Shown here: one piece after another, positions 20,516 through 31,800 of the stretch
Numbering within the stretch: position 1 is the first letter of the stretch
Layout of the letters: each line of letters begins with the position of its first letter
DNA from: Platycnemis pennipes
Taxonomy: Eukaryota > Arthropoda > Insecta > Odonata > Platycnemididae
Assembly: GCA_933228895.1 (NCBI GenBank)
Contig: OW121851.1
Location: 133,595,624-133,659,623, forward strand
Direction: 5' to 3'
Length of the DNA: 64,000 nt
Position numbers and translations under genes: made by a program
Notes under the pieces: model-generated
What the model saw: only the letters and a program-made list of their open reading frames with translations
Told to the model about the DNA's origin: nothing
The model's database searches: none

Positions 20516-21040
20516 AATTTTTTCCTCATGAGAAAACAGCGGAAATCCATTATATCTTCATCATTCTTCTGTAGCACCATATTTCGAATGCATCCACCCT
20601 TTTCTTCTCCGCTGCTGTCATCGTCCATGCCTCACTGCCGTAAAGAAACATGCTCCAGATGTACGTCCTGATGAAATGTTTCCTCATTTCCACGCTTGTA
20701 TTTGCAGCTGTAAGGAGAATCTTCTATTGGTTGAATGCCCTTTTCGCCTACGAAATTCTACTGGCATCTACTGGTTACTCGGCATCCCAGGTAACAGAAA
20801 TCTTCCACCTCCTCAATTCTTTGTTTTCATAGTTTAACATTTGTCCCGGCTTTTCTCCTACTGCACACCAATACCTTAGTTTTATTTTTATTGATCTTCA
20901 AGTGATAACTGACCAATGTACTTTCCATATTTCCAAGTGCCTTCTATAAATGTCCTTCCGCGTCTGCTATGTCGTCGGCGAATCGCAGCATGCTAATTTT
21001 CTCCACTTGGATATTCACTATTTTCTTGGAATAGGTCTTG
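20516..21040 (-). pseudogene. LINE-C RT to C-terminal region, copy b
   Basis: On the minus strand: MLRFADDIA (F-A-D-D codons at 20971-20982), NKNKTKVLV, EVEDFCYLG, then a frameshifted segment. A repeat of the MDD/EAFE/RRMM region (20547-20707) duplicates the sequence at 20344-20497. Two overlapping LINE-C copies are therefore joined head to tail. Confidence 0.75.
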
Positions 21041-22269
21041 CTGCGATGTTATGAGGAATTGAAATTTCGCGGTTTTCCTCACAATCTGTCCAGCCGCCAT
21101 GTTTCATCTTGAGTTTGCACATCACCAACTGAAGGTCACTAGCTTACATTCCACCACTTTCTAGTCAGCACTAAGTAGTGAGTTATCGTCATTTTCACGC
21201 AAAAAACTTTTAAGATATGTGTATGCATTTCCCGAAGTTACCTGCTCACTATTCATGTGCTTCGGCGAAATTCATACAGGGACAACTGTGTAACACATAA
21301 TCCACGGTTTGGGGTGAACTTTATGCATCGGAAAACATGAAAACTAATAAATAAAATTATAAATTTATGCATAATGCACAATTTTTTAAATCCGAAGCCA
21401 AATATGCAAAGTACAAGGTGGCAAGTGCTAAGGGCTGAATGCATTTAAAATATGAGAAAATAGAGACACGACGGAGGACAGCATTCCAACGATAGTAATT
21501 AAGGTTGCCTTTCCTCCCACAGATTCTTAAGACTTGATTGCGTATTTTCTTGGATTCCTCCCCTGACTGTCATTTGGACGGGATTTTAGTGTCTCCTCAT
21601 GGTGTACCGCTATCCTAGGAATGTCTACCAAAAACCTAGAGTGACAATGGGAAACGTGCGCTGTTTTTGAATGAGAAGTTTATTAGCTAAAATGTGCTTG
21701 AAAAAAAAAAATCGCTGGAGAATTATGTTTTGTTACAAAGATATTATTCTCTAATAACTGTACATTGTCGGCCTCTTAAAAACACGACGTCATAGTATGA
21801 CGTCACGGCACGGTATCACTATGGGCGTTGATTATCTGTTTACGCATGGAGGTCAATTGTTTAATGAATACTTGGAGAAAATGTTTGTATTCATCTCGTT
21901 TGTTTAATACAACAAAGGAAAACGAATGAATTTCGATTTTTTATTTAAATAGTGTGGATAGTACCGAGAAAATCGTCAATAAAACATATACTTCCTGCAC
22001 TGTTTGTTTCCGTCCAAGAATCTCTGCTATCACAATGCGATCGCACTTTTTTTAAGAAGGATGCCACTCCATAAGGGAGCCAACCAAAGGCAAATTCATG
22101 GATTAAGCTATTTTAAATCCTTTTTTCAGTCACTTTTTCGATTTAGATACGGCTAAAAACCTCAAAATCAACATATCCGCTTAGTTTACTTCTAAAATAC
22201 GCGTCAGTTTCTATAGCAATATGGCGTCATAAGGCGTTTCAGGTCACGTGACTTCCGTCAATGTTTCGG
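21041..22269. other. Unassigned segment
   Basis: No family recognised. Includes a TGACGTCA-containing stretch near 21790-21810 and AT-rich sequence. Confidence 0.3.
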
Positions 22270-22415
22270 GAACTTTTAATTGGCGTTTCATAATCTTCGT
22301 GGTTGACATTGAAATTTTCGGCCTTATCTTTAAATTTGTGATAAAATTTCCCATCAAGTACATCATTAATACAGGAGAAACTTATTTCATGTATATTCCC
22401 CATTATTAGCGGAAG
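22270..22415. repeat. Repeat H, copy 1
   Basis: About 145 bp aligning with 39440-39585 in the same orientation; the best block is ATCAAGT(A/T)CATCATTAATACAGG. The minus-strand frames of the two share GNIH....SCIND.LD.K..HK, so the repeat may once have been coding. Confidence 0.55.
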
Positions 22416-22529
22416 AGGAGTTCCATGGTACAAATTTGGCAAAAAATCTTCGCATTTGGGAGGAACCAAATTTTTGATTCCACTCTCTCACTCCGGCTCG
22501 TAAATATTCATGGCACTGGCTTCGCCATT

Positions 22530-22546
22530 GGGGGGGGGGGGGGGGG
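22530..22546. repeat. 17-bp G homopolymer
   Basis: Seventeen consecutive G. Length may be affected by sequencing or assembly error. Confidence 0.9.
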
Positions 22547-22741
22547 CACGTAGATGACGAGGATAGATCTGGCGGGGAGGAAGGCAGAGAGATTGAATGC
22601 TTGAAGATTAAGCCACCTCCTCGAGGCAAGGACGCAAGAGGAAAGAAACCGCCAACGCTGAGAACGGGGCAGGAAAATGGTCGCGCTCTGAAATTGAATT
22701 CATCTTGCTGGAGAGGACAATGAACTGCGATCGGGGACAAT

Positions 22742-22955
22742 GGGGACGCTTACTCGGAACCGAAATCGCTATTTTGCACTAGAAATTGTTAAAATGGAAA
22801 CGAGAAGTGAATTTTAGTGAAAAAGTCAATGTTCTAACCAGAGCCATTCTCTCATGAATGAAAAATTAAAATAAGCAAAAGGTGACGCTCACCGAACGAG
22901 CTACGTTGAGGATATCTACGTCATTCACCTGAAGAGATCCTGTCGCACCCTGCAA
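22742..22955 (+). mobile_element. MITE-E left-half copy
   Basis: GGGGACGCTTACTCGGAACC... follows the left half of the full MITE-E at 32181, including AAGCAAAAGGTGACGC(T/C)CACCGAA, and ends near 22955. Confidence 0.75.
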
Positions 22956-23027
22956 ATAAACCAAAACTGCTAAACAAAAAAATATTTTCATATGCTTACA
23001 TTTTGGCATGACTAAAAGCGTGCTTAA

Positions 23028-23976
23028 GGTGGCTCCACCGAATTATGAAGTAGATGTCATTTTTGTGAAAATGTCAGAATACATCATTTTTTGCCCCTTC
23101 TATCGATTGGCAACAAAATAATTTGGCCTTACCATAATATATTTGAAGAAAAAAGACACTGAAAATCAGATATTTTATACGTGGCTATACGGCAGAGCAT
23201 GGCTCTTGCAGTAATATTTGCAGATTAATAATGTAAGGAGAAATGTCGTTTTGACGAAAAACTAATATAAGATGCGTGATATTACGTAGAATTTAGCATT
23301 GTAAAAAAGTGCTCGCCTTACCACACTTGTTTAATTGATATTAATTAATGTTTGCTCGAAAAAAGGCAGAAAAGCCTTAGTTACGTGAAAGTGGCGCTAC
23401 AGTATGTTGTTATCATTGGCAACGATACTTGTGACGGAACGTGCGTACAAGCATATTTACCGTCTTAATTACGGAATATACCTTACCAAGATCCTTCTTA
23501 TATTTTTTACGTGATTTAAATATTTGATTGGTTATTGATATGGTGTAATTAATATCAATGCTTCCAAATGGTAGCAGCGTCATTGTTGCCAAACAATTTT
23601 CAAAAATACGAATATTAATAAAATTCAAAACAAAGAGTTGTATTTGCAAGGGAGTAGTTTAAAACTAAGTAAGAAAATATTTAACCTATTTTAGAATACT
23701 TATTAGCGGAATTGAGCATGTATCCTCACTTTGTAAATTAAACGTGGCAACAACACGCCAGTCATTTTCCGAAGTCAAAATGAGTTAGAAGAGCTTGTAA
23801 AAAATAGAATGTAACTACAACGCGCTATATAATAGCATACTCATGCAATTATTGTGTATGCGTTATCACCCTATATATGATTTTCCATATACGTGTTTTT
23901 CTGGATCGGTATTTATTCATTAAATAACATAGCTCTTTTACGGGATATTGAATCGCGGAGTCACGGTGGAACCTCC
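23028..23976 (+). mobile_element. TTAA-flanked DNA element, tandem copy 1 (949 bp)
   Basis: Starts GGTGGCTCCACCGAATTATG and ends CACGGTGGAACCTCC, giving imperfect terminal inverted repeats. It is flanked by TTAA on both sides (23024-23027 and 23977-23980). The TTAA duplication fits piggyBac-type mobility, although the termini do not begin with CCC. No transposase. A near-identical copy follows 73 bp downstream. Confidence 0.85.
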
Positions 23977-24049
23977 TTAAGTTAATTTGCTTATTCACAA
24001 ATTACGATGTAGTCGAATGACTTTCGAATTACCCAGCATGAAATCTTAC

Positions 24050-25023
24050 AGTGGCTCCACCGAATTATGAAGTAGATGTCATTTTTGTGACAATTTCAAG
24101 GCACACAATTTTTTGACCCTTCTATCGATTGGCAATAAAATAATGAGGCCTTTCCATCATATATTTTAAGAAAAAAGACCTTGAAAATCAGCTATTTTAT
24201 GCATGGTTTCGTCAATACGGCAGAGCATGGCTCTTGCAGTAAAATTTGTAGATTATTAATGCAAAGAGATATGTCGTTTTGACGAAAAACTAATATAAGA
24301 CGCGAAATTATATGTAAAATTTAGCATTGTAAATAAGTGCTCGCCTACCGCTCTTGTTTAATTGATATTAATAAATGTTTGCTCGAAAAAAGCAGAAAAG
24401 CATTAGTTACATGAAAGTGGCGCTACAGTATGTTGTTATCATCGGCAACGGTACTTGAGACGAAATGTGCTTACTAGCCTATTTACTAACTTTATTAAGG
24501 AATATATCGTACCAAGGTCGTTCTTATATTTTTTATGTAATTTATATATTTCATTGGTTTTTTACACGTAGTAATTGGTACCAATGCTTCCAAATGGTAG
24601 CAGCGTCATTGTTGCCAACAGAGTATCCCTGGTTGCCAAACAATTTTCAAAAATATCAATATTAATAAAATTCAAAACAAAGAGTTATATTTGCAGGGGA
24701 ATAGTTAGAAACTAAGCAAGAAAATATTTAACCTATTTTAGAATACGCATGAGTGGGATTGATTATGCATTCTCACTTTATAAATTAAACGTGGCAACAA
24801 CACTTCAGTCAAGTTCCGAAGTCAAAATAAGTTAAAAGAGTTTGTAAAAAATAGAATTCAACTACAACGGGCTCTGTAATAGCATACTCATACAATTATT
24901 GTGCATGCGTTATCACCCTATAGATGGTTTTCCATATAGGTGTTTCTCTGGATCGGTATTTATTCATTGAATAACATAGCTCTTTTACGGTATTTTGAAT
25001 CGCGGAGTCACGGTGGAACCTCC
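24050..25023 (+). mobile_element. TTAA-flanked DNA element, tandem copy 2 (~974 bp)
   Basis: Same element and orientation as 23028-23976. The left flank is TTAC (decayed TTAA) and the right flank TTAA (25024-25027). It has a small extra segment near 24610-24640 (CAACAGAGTATCCCTGGTTG) consistent with local duplication. Confidence 0.85.
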
Positions 25024-25027
25024 TTAA

Positions 25028-25298
25028 CATCTACTTCCATTGGCAGAATCAGCTCTGTGTCCCCTATTGTGATTGGGCAAAGGAGCTTCGCAGCCTCAGT
25101 TGTGATTGGACGAAGTTAATGCCGTACAACGTTTTCGCACGCCTACTTTTCCGGAAGGGCTAAAAACATAAGTTTTTCGCCGATTATAATTCGAGAACTA
25201 CTTGACGGATCGAAGAATGGAAAAATACGGGTCTTTTTTTTTTAAACTCTCCAACAGATTCGGCAATAAAAATATTGTATGGTAAAACGACCTCAAAT
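25028..25298 (+). mobile_element. MITE-E right-half copy
   Basis: TTGGCAGAATCAGCT...GTGATTGG(G/A)C..., AAAACAT(A)AGTTTT.CGCC, GACGGATC and the GCAATAAAAATA...GGTAAAACGACC end match the right half of MITE-E at 32455-32711. Confidence 0.75.
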
Positions 25299-25362
25299 AA
25301 TGAGGAAAGAAGGACATTTTGAATCTGTCGGTTCGGCAGTCAATTTCTTTAATTTTATGAAT
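25299..25362 (-). mobile_element. LINE-B fragment
   Basis: Antisense of the LINE-B ORF end (GAGGAAAGAAGGACATTTTG, then AATCTGTCGGTTCGGCAGTC). 64 bp only. Confidence 0.65.
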
Positions 25363-25432
25363 GCTTTCTTCCACTCTTCTTTAGACTTCTTCGTTCGTCA
25401 CTCGGTCGTTCCGGTTTATCTTCAATTTTAAT
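25363..25432 (-). mobile_element. LINE-C fragment
   Basis: The minus strand encodes NRNDRVTNEEV, matching the IKWIDRVTNEEV block of LINE-C. Confidence 0.6.
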
Positions 25433-26061
25433 ATATTCACTATTATTTATATACAATTTATTACCGCTAGCTGCAGCAGTACAATCCGTTCACATCACGT
25501 ACGCACACCTGCGCTCCGGACATGGGACACGTACTACAGGGGAGTGCGCTGGGTTCAAATCGTTACCAGGTGATCAACTAGATGACTTAAGGGTGGAAAA
25601 TGTGTGAGAGGAGACGTGGGCATAGTCAATGGACTGGACACGGAAACAGGAAGGCCTGGGGGAGAAAATGAATGGGGAAGAGCGTGAGGGACACAGGAAC
25701 GTGCTGCCAAGGATTCCAGCCACGGCACTTGGAGGGGAGTGGCCCTGGACGTTCCCAAGACAGTAGACTATCCCCAACGACGGTCATTCAACTTGATAAT
25801 CAAAGGAAAATTCCCTTTTTACACTGACTTAAGTTTCGCGAAACCATTTATGAAGTTACGAGCGCAGAATGACAATGACGACATATGACGACATCAGATG
25901 ATATTCGAACAAAAAAATATTTATTTTCGTCGTGGCCATTAAATGTGAAGGCCAAATGAATTACAACACTCGGAATAAGTAGAGAAATGAATACACACCC
26001 TCGGGGTACAGGAGATAGCATAAATGAAATAGAGGAGTCGAAAATAACTATAATTAGTCTA
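25433..26061. other. Unassigned segment containing repeat J
   Basis: The stretch 25792-25866 (TACACTGACTTAAGTTTCGC, then GAAACCATTTATGAAGTTAC) recurs at 27785-27860. The rest is unrecognised. Confidence 0.4.
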
Positions 26062-26305
26062 AAACACGTAGGTTGGTTTTTGATAGGTAGAGTGAGAGCT
26101 CACACCTTACTAAGCCATATGTACGCGAAATTCATACGTAGGGGGGTATTTCTTTGGGCCATCTGCGATTTCCATAGAAGTTCTGACTCAGAGAAATTCG
26201 ACTAGCGAGAATGTTCGGTGGGAATATGCAGAAAGGCTTCTAATCGAGTTTTGAACCCGGGACCCTATGATCGGTAGCTCAACGCTCTAGGCCCCCCCCC
26301 CCCCT
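26062..26305 (-). mobile_element. SINE-1 copy
   Basis: On the minus strand: an A-box region with GCCTAGAGCGTTGAGCTACC (partly replaced by a 14-C run, 26292-26305), B box GGTTCAAAACT (26247-26257), body GGAAATCGCAGATGGCCCA, and 3' part CCTATCAAAAACCAACC. Same tail type as the 16.8-kb copy. Confidence 0.8.
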
Positions 26306-26406
26306 TAGTGGGAAATAATGATGAAATATTTGCGTATTTTTCACAAAATTTAGACGCATGGGTGGCTAATTAAATGTAGTTATTCGAGTTATAATCACAG
26401 AGGTTA

Positions 26407-26941
26407 AGGAGCGTTTACACGTAGCAGTTGACTGTTATGATAGTCAACTGCTAACAACTGTTAAGCCCTACTCGCATGTGTAAATATCAACTGCGATGCG
26501 AGTTCAGATTGATACTGGACACATGTCGAACACTATCGATCCTAGTTCGAACTATTAACAAAGTTGAATCCCTTCTACTTTCCAGCGGAAACGTATCCAA
26601 CACCATCGCAACAATCGCCAACGGAAAGCAATACACGATGTCTGACATCGGGATTTTGGATATAATAATAAGGATATCCCTCCCCAAAGGGAAGATTCTA
26701 CTCTTTAAATAATGGGAACAAAAGATAATCGTCAATGGAATTTATTGCTTGAAGAATATCATGAAAATTTAAGCATCAATCATTATTGAAATATAACTCT
26801 TTTTACTTGTTATTGCAACGCCTAAATAGCGGCTTTAAGCTGCATAGAAATTGGTGCAGACGTCTCATAGCAGTAGCGATATAGATATATCGCGCATCTC
26901 GCGACTGTCATAGCAGTCAACTGCTACGTGTAAACGCACCT
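26407..26941. mobile_element. ~535-bp TIR element (GCGTTTACACGTAGCAG ends)
   Basis: Left AGGAGCGTTTACACGTAGCA continuing GTTGACTG(T)TATGA, and a right end that is its reverse complement (AGCAGTCAACTGCTACGTGT, then AAACGCACCT). TIR about 38 bp with few mismatches. Two overlapping frames of 78-82 codons inside show no transposase motif. Superfamily unknown; no clear target duplication. Confidence 0.75.
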
Positions 26942-27784
26942 ATAAACCTGAAATCGAGGTCGAATTACGTTTATTGAGTTATCACTATTACTGAAATCGA
27001 ATTGAGGAGCCGGAATAGAAATTCCGTTATTACATATTTCCCCAATTTATCGGGAATCACACAATTTGTCGCACAATTTACTTAAATCACACAATTTAAT
27101 TTCCAATACTTTCATCCCTTATCAATACCACAAGCTCTGCACCCCGCCCTTCGTATTTTCTGCCTACCGTTGCGCAGTACAAAATCCCTCTATCCCCCTT
27201 ACCATCCTTTTTCCTCACAAGACGTTATCCATCCCCTTCATCCTCTCTTCTAGGAATTCCTCCTTCATCTTTCCTCAACAAAAACTAAACATTTCGAGGG
27301 GGACGATCCACGTGTTGAACAGCGAGCCATTTTTTTTCACTCTTCGTAAATATCATATTTCAATTGTAAGAATTTTTTTCTCCGATACATTTTTTAAGTT
27401 ATTTTAATATTAGCTCTTGGTTTGGTTTTACTTTAGCAACCTGATTGGAAACGAGTTGTTGATAAATAAACTGAAAAGGATTTGAGCTTCGGATTGTTAG
27501 AAATGAGAGGATTGAGATGGGTTTCTTGTGTGAACACAAATTTTTGTGGATAATAAGTTTGAGAGTTGGATTATGTGGTATTATCAATTGCTCCTTTTAT
27601 ACAATTAGTGTACTTCGAACTTTGGCGGTAAAATCTCGAAATTATCTGGCGCCACAGAATGTAAAAAAAAGCTTAAGCCCCTCCCCCCCACTCAAACATC
27701 AAGGCACTAAGTCGGCCACGCTGTTGGAGATATTTATTTTTCAATATATCTTATCAAGCACTTAGGGAGAAAAACTGTCATTCG
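26942..27784. other. Unassigned segment
   Basis: Holds a 113-codon plus frame (27066-27407) that is pyrimidine-rich and unrecognised. No repeat seen. Confidence 0.25.
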
Positions 27785-27860
27785 TCTTCCCAATCAAAGG
27801 AATTTCACCTTTCTACACTGACTTAAGTTTCACGAAATCATCTCTGAAATTACGAGCAAA
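27785..27860. repeat. Repeat J, copy 2
   Basis: Matches 25792-25866 in the same orientation (AATCAAAGGAA..., then TACACTGACTTAAGTTTC). Confidence 0.65.
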
Positions 27861-27872
27861 TGGTTAAGTCAA

Positions 27873-28542
27873 GTGAAACCTCATGTGATTATACGACTTG
27901 TGTTTAGATGAAATCTTGCCTGTAAATTACTACGAAGGAAATAGAGAAGCTTAGAGGTTACAGAAAGCTAGAATAAATTTAATTGATATGTTGTGGGGAA
28001 ACATAATGAGAGGGGATATTGTAATGCGCAACGGTAGGCAGAAGATAAGAAGATGGGACGCAGAGCTATTTATTTCAACGAGGTTACGAGAAATGGACGC
28101 AGTAACCCGGTGGAGGACCCGAGAAAATTCACTCAAGGAAAAACGTTATCTACGTCTTCATCTAATCTTTAAAACAACCCATATCACCACGCATTTTCCT
28201 TCCGAAAAGACTAATATTCTAAGACGCATAACGCTAAGCTTCATATCTGAGTTTGATCTCACCCCATCAAACGCTCAAAGATTTCTTTTAAATCTCCCCT
28301 TCTTCTCAATATATCCCTTAACTAACACACGATTTCTCCACATGCATTTAATACTATGACCGCATAATCCAAAAGGAAACCCACATTCCTTAGCTTTTTA
28401 TCTACGCCAATAATTTACTCCAACATATCTATTAAATTTATTCTAGCTTCCTATAACCATCTAAACTTCTCTATTTTCTTAGTAATAATTCACGTACGAG
28501 ATTTCATTAAAACACAAGTCGTAGAATTATGTTAGGTTTCAC
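27873..28542. mobile_element. 670-bp element with ~120-bp TIRs
   Basis: Left 27873-27993 (GTGAAACCT...ACGACTTGTGTTT...AATAGAGAAG...AGCTAGAATAAATTTAAT) is the reverse complement, with indels, of 28425-28542. A 123-codon internal frame (27988-28359) has no recognisable domain. Long-TIR non-autonomous DNA element; superfamily not assignable. Confidence 0.8.
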
Positions 28543-28580
28543 TATTCGGCTATTCTCGTTCATTTCATTGGACGTTTAAA

Positions 28581-29090
28581 ATGCCTGTGCAGTATTCGTT
28601 CAAGCATTCAAACAGTAAAACTGACAAGATGACCATCCTCAGCAGGTCGTCTCCAGTGGACCACCCTACCAGCCTCCAGCACCTCTCCCCTTCAAATTCC
28701 CCTCCACCACCCGTCGCAAATCCTCCACGTGCACCCCCTTACACTCTCCACCCGCCTCTCACGCTCGGAATCTCAAACGACTCATCCGCGTCCATTTTAA
28801 AAAACCAGCAATGTCCTCGAATTGGCCCATTCATTACCTCCCCCGCCCACCCCCAAGGAAGCCCTCGTCCCACCTTCTCTCCCTCCCCACCCCCCAGACA
28901 CTCTGGCCTGGTCACGAGGAGCATGGAATTAATGATGCACGGCCCGACTCGGCCAGGGAAACACAATTCGTGAACTTCCGCGCAATTACAAGACGGAACT
29001 TCTCCCTCATCAAAGCGTCTCTCCACCAGTACGGTTCTCCCCTCGGAGGAAAAAATCTCCCATCTTTTTTGGAGACGGATCATTAAAATT
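28581..29090. other. C/T-rich segment with proline-rich frame
   Basis: A 130-codon plus frame (28581-28973) is Pro/Ser-rich, and a 114-codon minus frame overlaps it. The composition bias explains both. No domain recognised. Confidence 0.2.
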
Positions 29091-29405
29091 TGGCCTTATT
29101 TATGCTTCAGGCCGAAGATAAGGATCTCTAAACCAGTCTCAATTTCGGTCTTTCATCAAGACGATTACTTTCAAGTGGTCTCTGTCGCTGCCAGCGTACC
29201 ATTTAACCATGAAATATGCTTCATAACGCTTTATGCAATTTAATGGCTGTGACTCGTTACCATTCTGATTTATTAATTTCTCTCCCCGATGACACATTGC
29301 TTTATTCAATCCCATGCCGTACATCACACTAGCGGTTGCCGGCTACGGTTGCCGTTGCTGGTTACGGATGGTGTAAACAGTTCCAATCACACTGACCGCT
29401 TATAT

Positions 29406-29760
29406 AACCGGCCGGTTGTGCAATCGCAGCCAATAGGATCTCGCCTCACGGTCACGTGCTGTTTCTGTTTACATTTTGTTCCTATGCTCCCTGAAATGCA
29501 GGATTTATGCCTCAAATGCAAGATACAAATGAATTACGCACATTTGATCTCACCTCGATAAAATATATGCTGTTATATTATATCCTTCACAAAAAAATAG
29601 ATGGTGCAACAGAGTTAAATACTGTTTAAATTGCGTTCTGAATATTTTTAAAGTTTAGGACGTACTTGAAACGGTAACAATGAAATTATGGCGAAATGTA
29701 AACACAGCACGTGATTGCGAGACGAGCTCCTATTGGCCACGGTTTCGCAACCGGCCGGTT
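29406..29760. mobile_element. TIR element with AACCGGCCGGTT ends
   Basis: AACCGGCCGGTT occurs at both ends (29406-29417 and 29749-29760). Inside, CAATAGGA(T/G)CTCG and CACGTGCTG...GTTTACATTT on the left match in reverse complement on the right (AAATGTAAACACAGCACGTG, CGAG.TCCTATTGG). The unique centre (GAAATGCAGGATTTATGCC...) also occurs at 63.58 kb in a second, split copy. Confidence 0.7.
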
Positions 29761-29825
29761 GGAAATAGACGCACTACTATAACCTATACCGTTGACAGCT
29801 GGTTGGCGATGATTGGTCGGCTGAC

Positions 29826-29892
29826 CCTCCGGTCGCAGGGTTTTCTGCTCTACCCACTAAGTTACCTCCCCTCAAGCATGGTGAAGTTCGTG
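29826..29892 (-). mobile_element. SINE-1 head fragment
   Basis: The minus strand has GGTAACTTAGTGGGTAGAGC, an A-box-like sequence as in SINE-1, followed by CCTGCGACCGGAGGG. No good B box. Confidence 0.45.
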
Positions 29893-30426
29893 TTAAAATG
29901 GTAGTACAGTAAAACTCGTTTATAACGATCACGCTTGTAACGAAATCCGGCCTATAAGGAGGTGAGTTTTCGGTTCCTTGGACTTTCCTATGGTCGCAGA
30001 TGTTAAATATCCCGGTTTTAACGAGTACGGATGATGCGAAATCCCTGATATAGCGAACTATTCTTTAGTCCCATGGTCAATTTTTGCCTCTTTCAAACGA
30101 ATTTCTGGCCATCACTGTAACATATAGGATCTTTCCCGCACCATGAGTTGTTCTCCTGCATAGCCATCACTTTCGCCTCCCTCAGAGCAATTACGTACCT
30201 ACTGATATGCATCTGTTAGTCAAAGCCTGCACTTCAGATGTTCGTTGCAAAGGAATACTCTTTATTGTGAACTCCCTAATTCTCCGTGAAATAATTTTAT
30301 AATTAATGAAAAAAACACAAACAAGTTTCATGATTTTAGCTAAATGGATGATAATTAATGCCACAACACTGCAAAAACTAACTGTAAATTTAGTCAAACT
30401 GCGCCACAAAATCAAACTGTAAAATC

Positions 30427-31244
30427 AGGGTTTATAGGAGTTTTTCCTTTTCATTTTCCCTGACTTTTCCAGGATTATAAACCATTATTAGTGATTTTCC
30501 CTGACTTTTGAGCGCCTGAATACTCCAAGATTTCGGTCATTTATAGAGATAAAAGTGGTAGTGAGGAAGCAAAGAAGTCTAACCTTATGAAAAATTGTAA
30601 AAAAATTGTATTAATCATATGAACTTCCAGTAATAAGAGATCAAAAACTTTAAGTCAACAAAATAAAAATTATCATTACTTACATTGATATGCCTTCAGA
30701 AAGGGTTTTAATTGCAGAAAAATATATGCAAAGAAGGCTAACCTGGCTTTTCCTCAAAACCTGATGTCATGTTAAAGTAGCTCTTTGAATCAATCTTGAT
30801 TTTTTGTTACTCACATCCTTCTATAAATTTGGCTAAGTGACTTCAAATTTGACTGAGAATAACTTTTTCGTCACGAGAGGGACAAAGCGAAGCATTCCTG
30901 GCGAAATTGCTAGCGAATGAAAGTAAGAATATGAATGCGCACACCTTTCGCCAATATTTTCACCAAACCGCGCAGGCTATAGCCAGAAAGAACCAGAATA
31001 GGGCTGCCTCCACAGCGAAGCCGGCCTGAGGCCAATCGTCCCCTCCTTTACCCCGCCCTCCGATCCTATGTGCAGTTTTCGATCTCTTGGCATTTTCAGG
31101 TGATAAATTCCGAAATTTGAATGATTTGCGATTTTTCCCTGACCACACATTAAATTCCCTGACTTTTCCAGGATTTCCAAGGCCGTTTTCATTTTCCCTG
31201 ACTTTTCCAGGTTTTCCAGGATTTCCAGGTTCCTATAAACCCTG
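30427..31244. mobile_element. hAT-like element with CAGGGTTTATAGGA ends
   Basis: Starts CAGGGTTTATAGGAG and ends TTCCTATAAACCCTG. Subterminal TTTTCCCTGACTTTTCCAGG is repeated near both ends (30450-30480, 30500 and 31150-31230). This terminal pattern is common in animal hAT elements. An exact 8-bp duplication is not visible. No transposase frame. Confidence 0.7.
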
Positions 31245-31309
31245 AAAATGCATATCTAACTCGTCGAGCATTTGCATTACATTTTTCATTTAATTCAAAC
31301 TTTAGCAAA

Positions 31310-31800
31310 AAAGAGTCGATGATGATGGGCGTTACGTGGTGTCTGAGGCTGCATAGGCATATTTTTCAAGGCAGCGAATCATTCTGAACAGTTCCTCGCC
31401 CATGTTCATCTGGCACATGGTTTGTCGAAACATTTCCTTCCCTTCCATCCCATCCGATAGAGTCACTGGCGGGCGTTCCTCATCCTTGATATTTGATATC
31501 TATCATATCAATGGATATTTGATCAACAGCTTTGGATTTTTCACTTATTTGCCGGTGTAAAGTCGCTTTCTCTTCCTAAACCAATGTAGCCGTCGATTGA
31601 TTGCTGCAAACCCTTAAATATTCAAACGATCCACTAATTTTTCCGCTTCCTCTGCTGACTGCTAAGATGTATGTCTTTGGCTCTGGCTAGATAAAACGAT
31701 TCCGCAAACATGTCCTCTAATTCCTCGAATTCTTCGCTGTTTTTGGTTTCCTTATTTTTACGTTGCCCTCAACTGCATCATTTTCAATGACACATCCTTG
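31310..31800 (-). pseudogene. Tigger-like transposase remnant
   Basis: Read on the minus strand, frames give MFAESFYLARAKDIHLSSQQ, then EAEKLVDRLNI, then GFAAINRRLHWFRKRKRL. This matches the CENP-B-type helix-turn-helix half (ARAKNIPLSG... and F.ASNGWL.RFKKRH). Next comes DEERPPVTLSDGMEG...MNMGEELFRMI, resembling the C-terminal acidic tail. The DDE catalytic core between them is missing, so this is an internally deleted transposase. Stops occur at the joints. The assignment is from remembered family patterns. Confidence 0.55.

Noticed and set aside
26292..26305. 14-C run as a functional element
   Set aside because: Homopolymer within a decayed SINE; assembly error cannot be excluded.
28581..28973. 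Proline-rich 130-codon frame as a gene
   Set aside because: Explained by C-rich composition; a similar-length frame exists on the other strand and no domain is seen.
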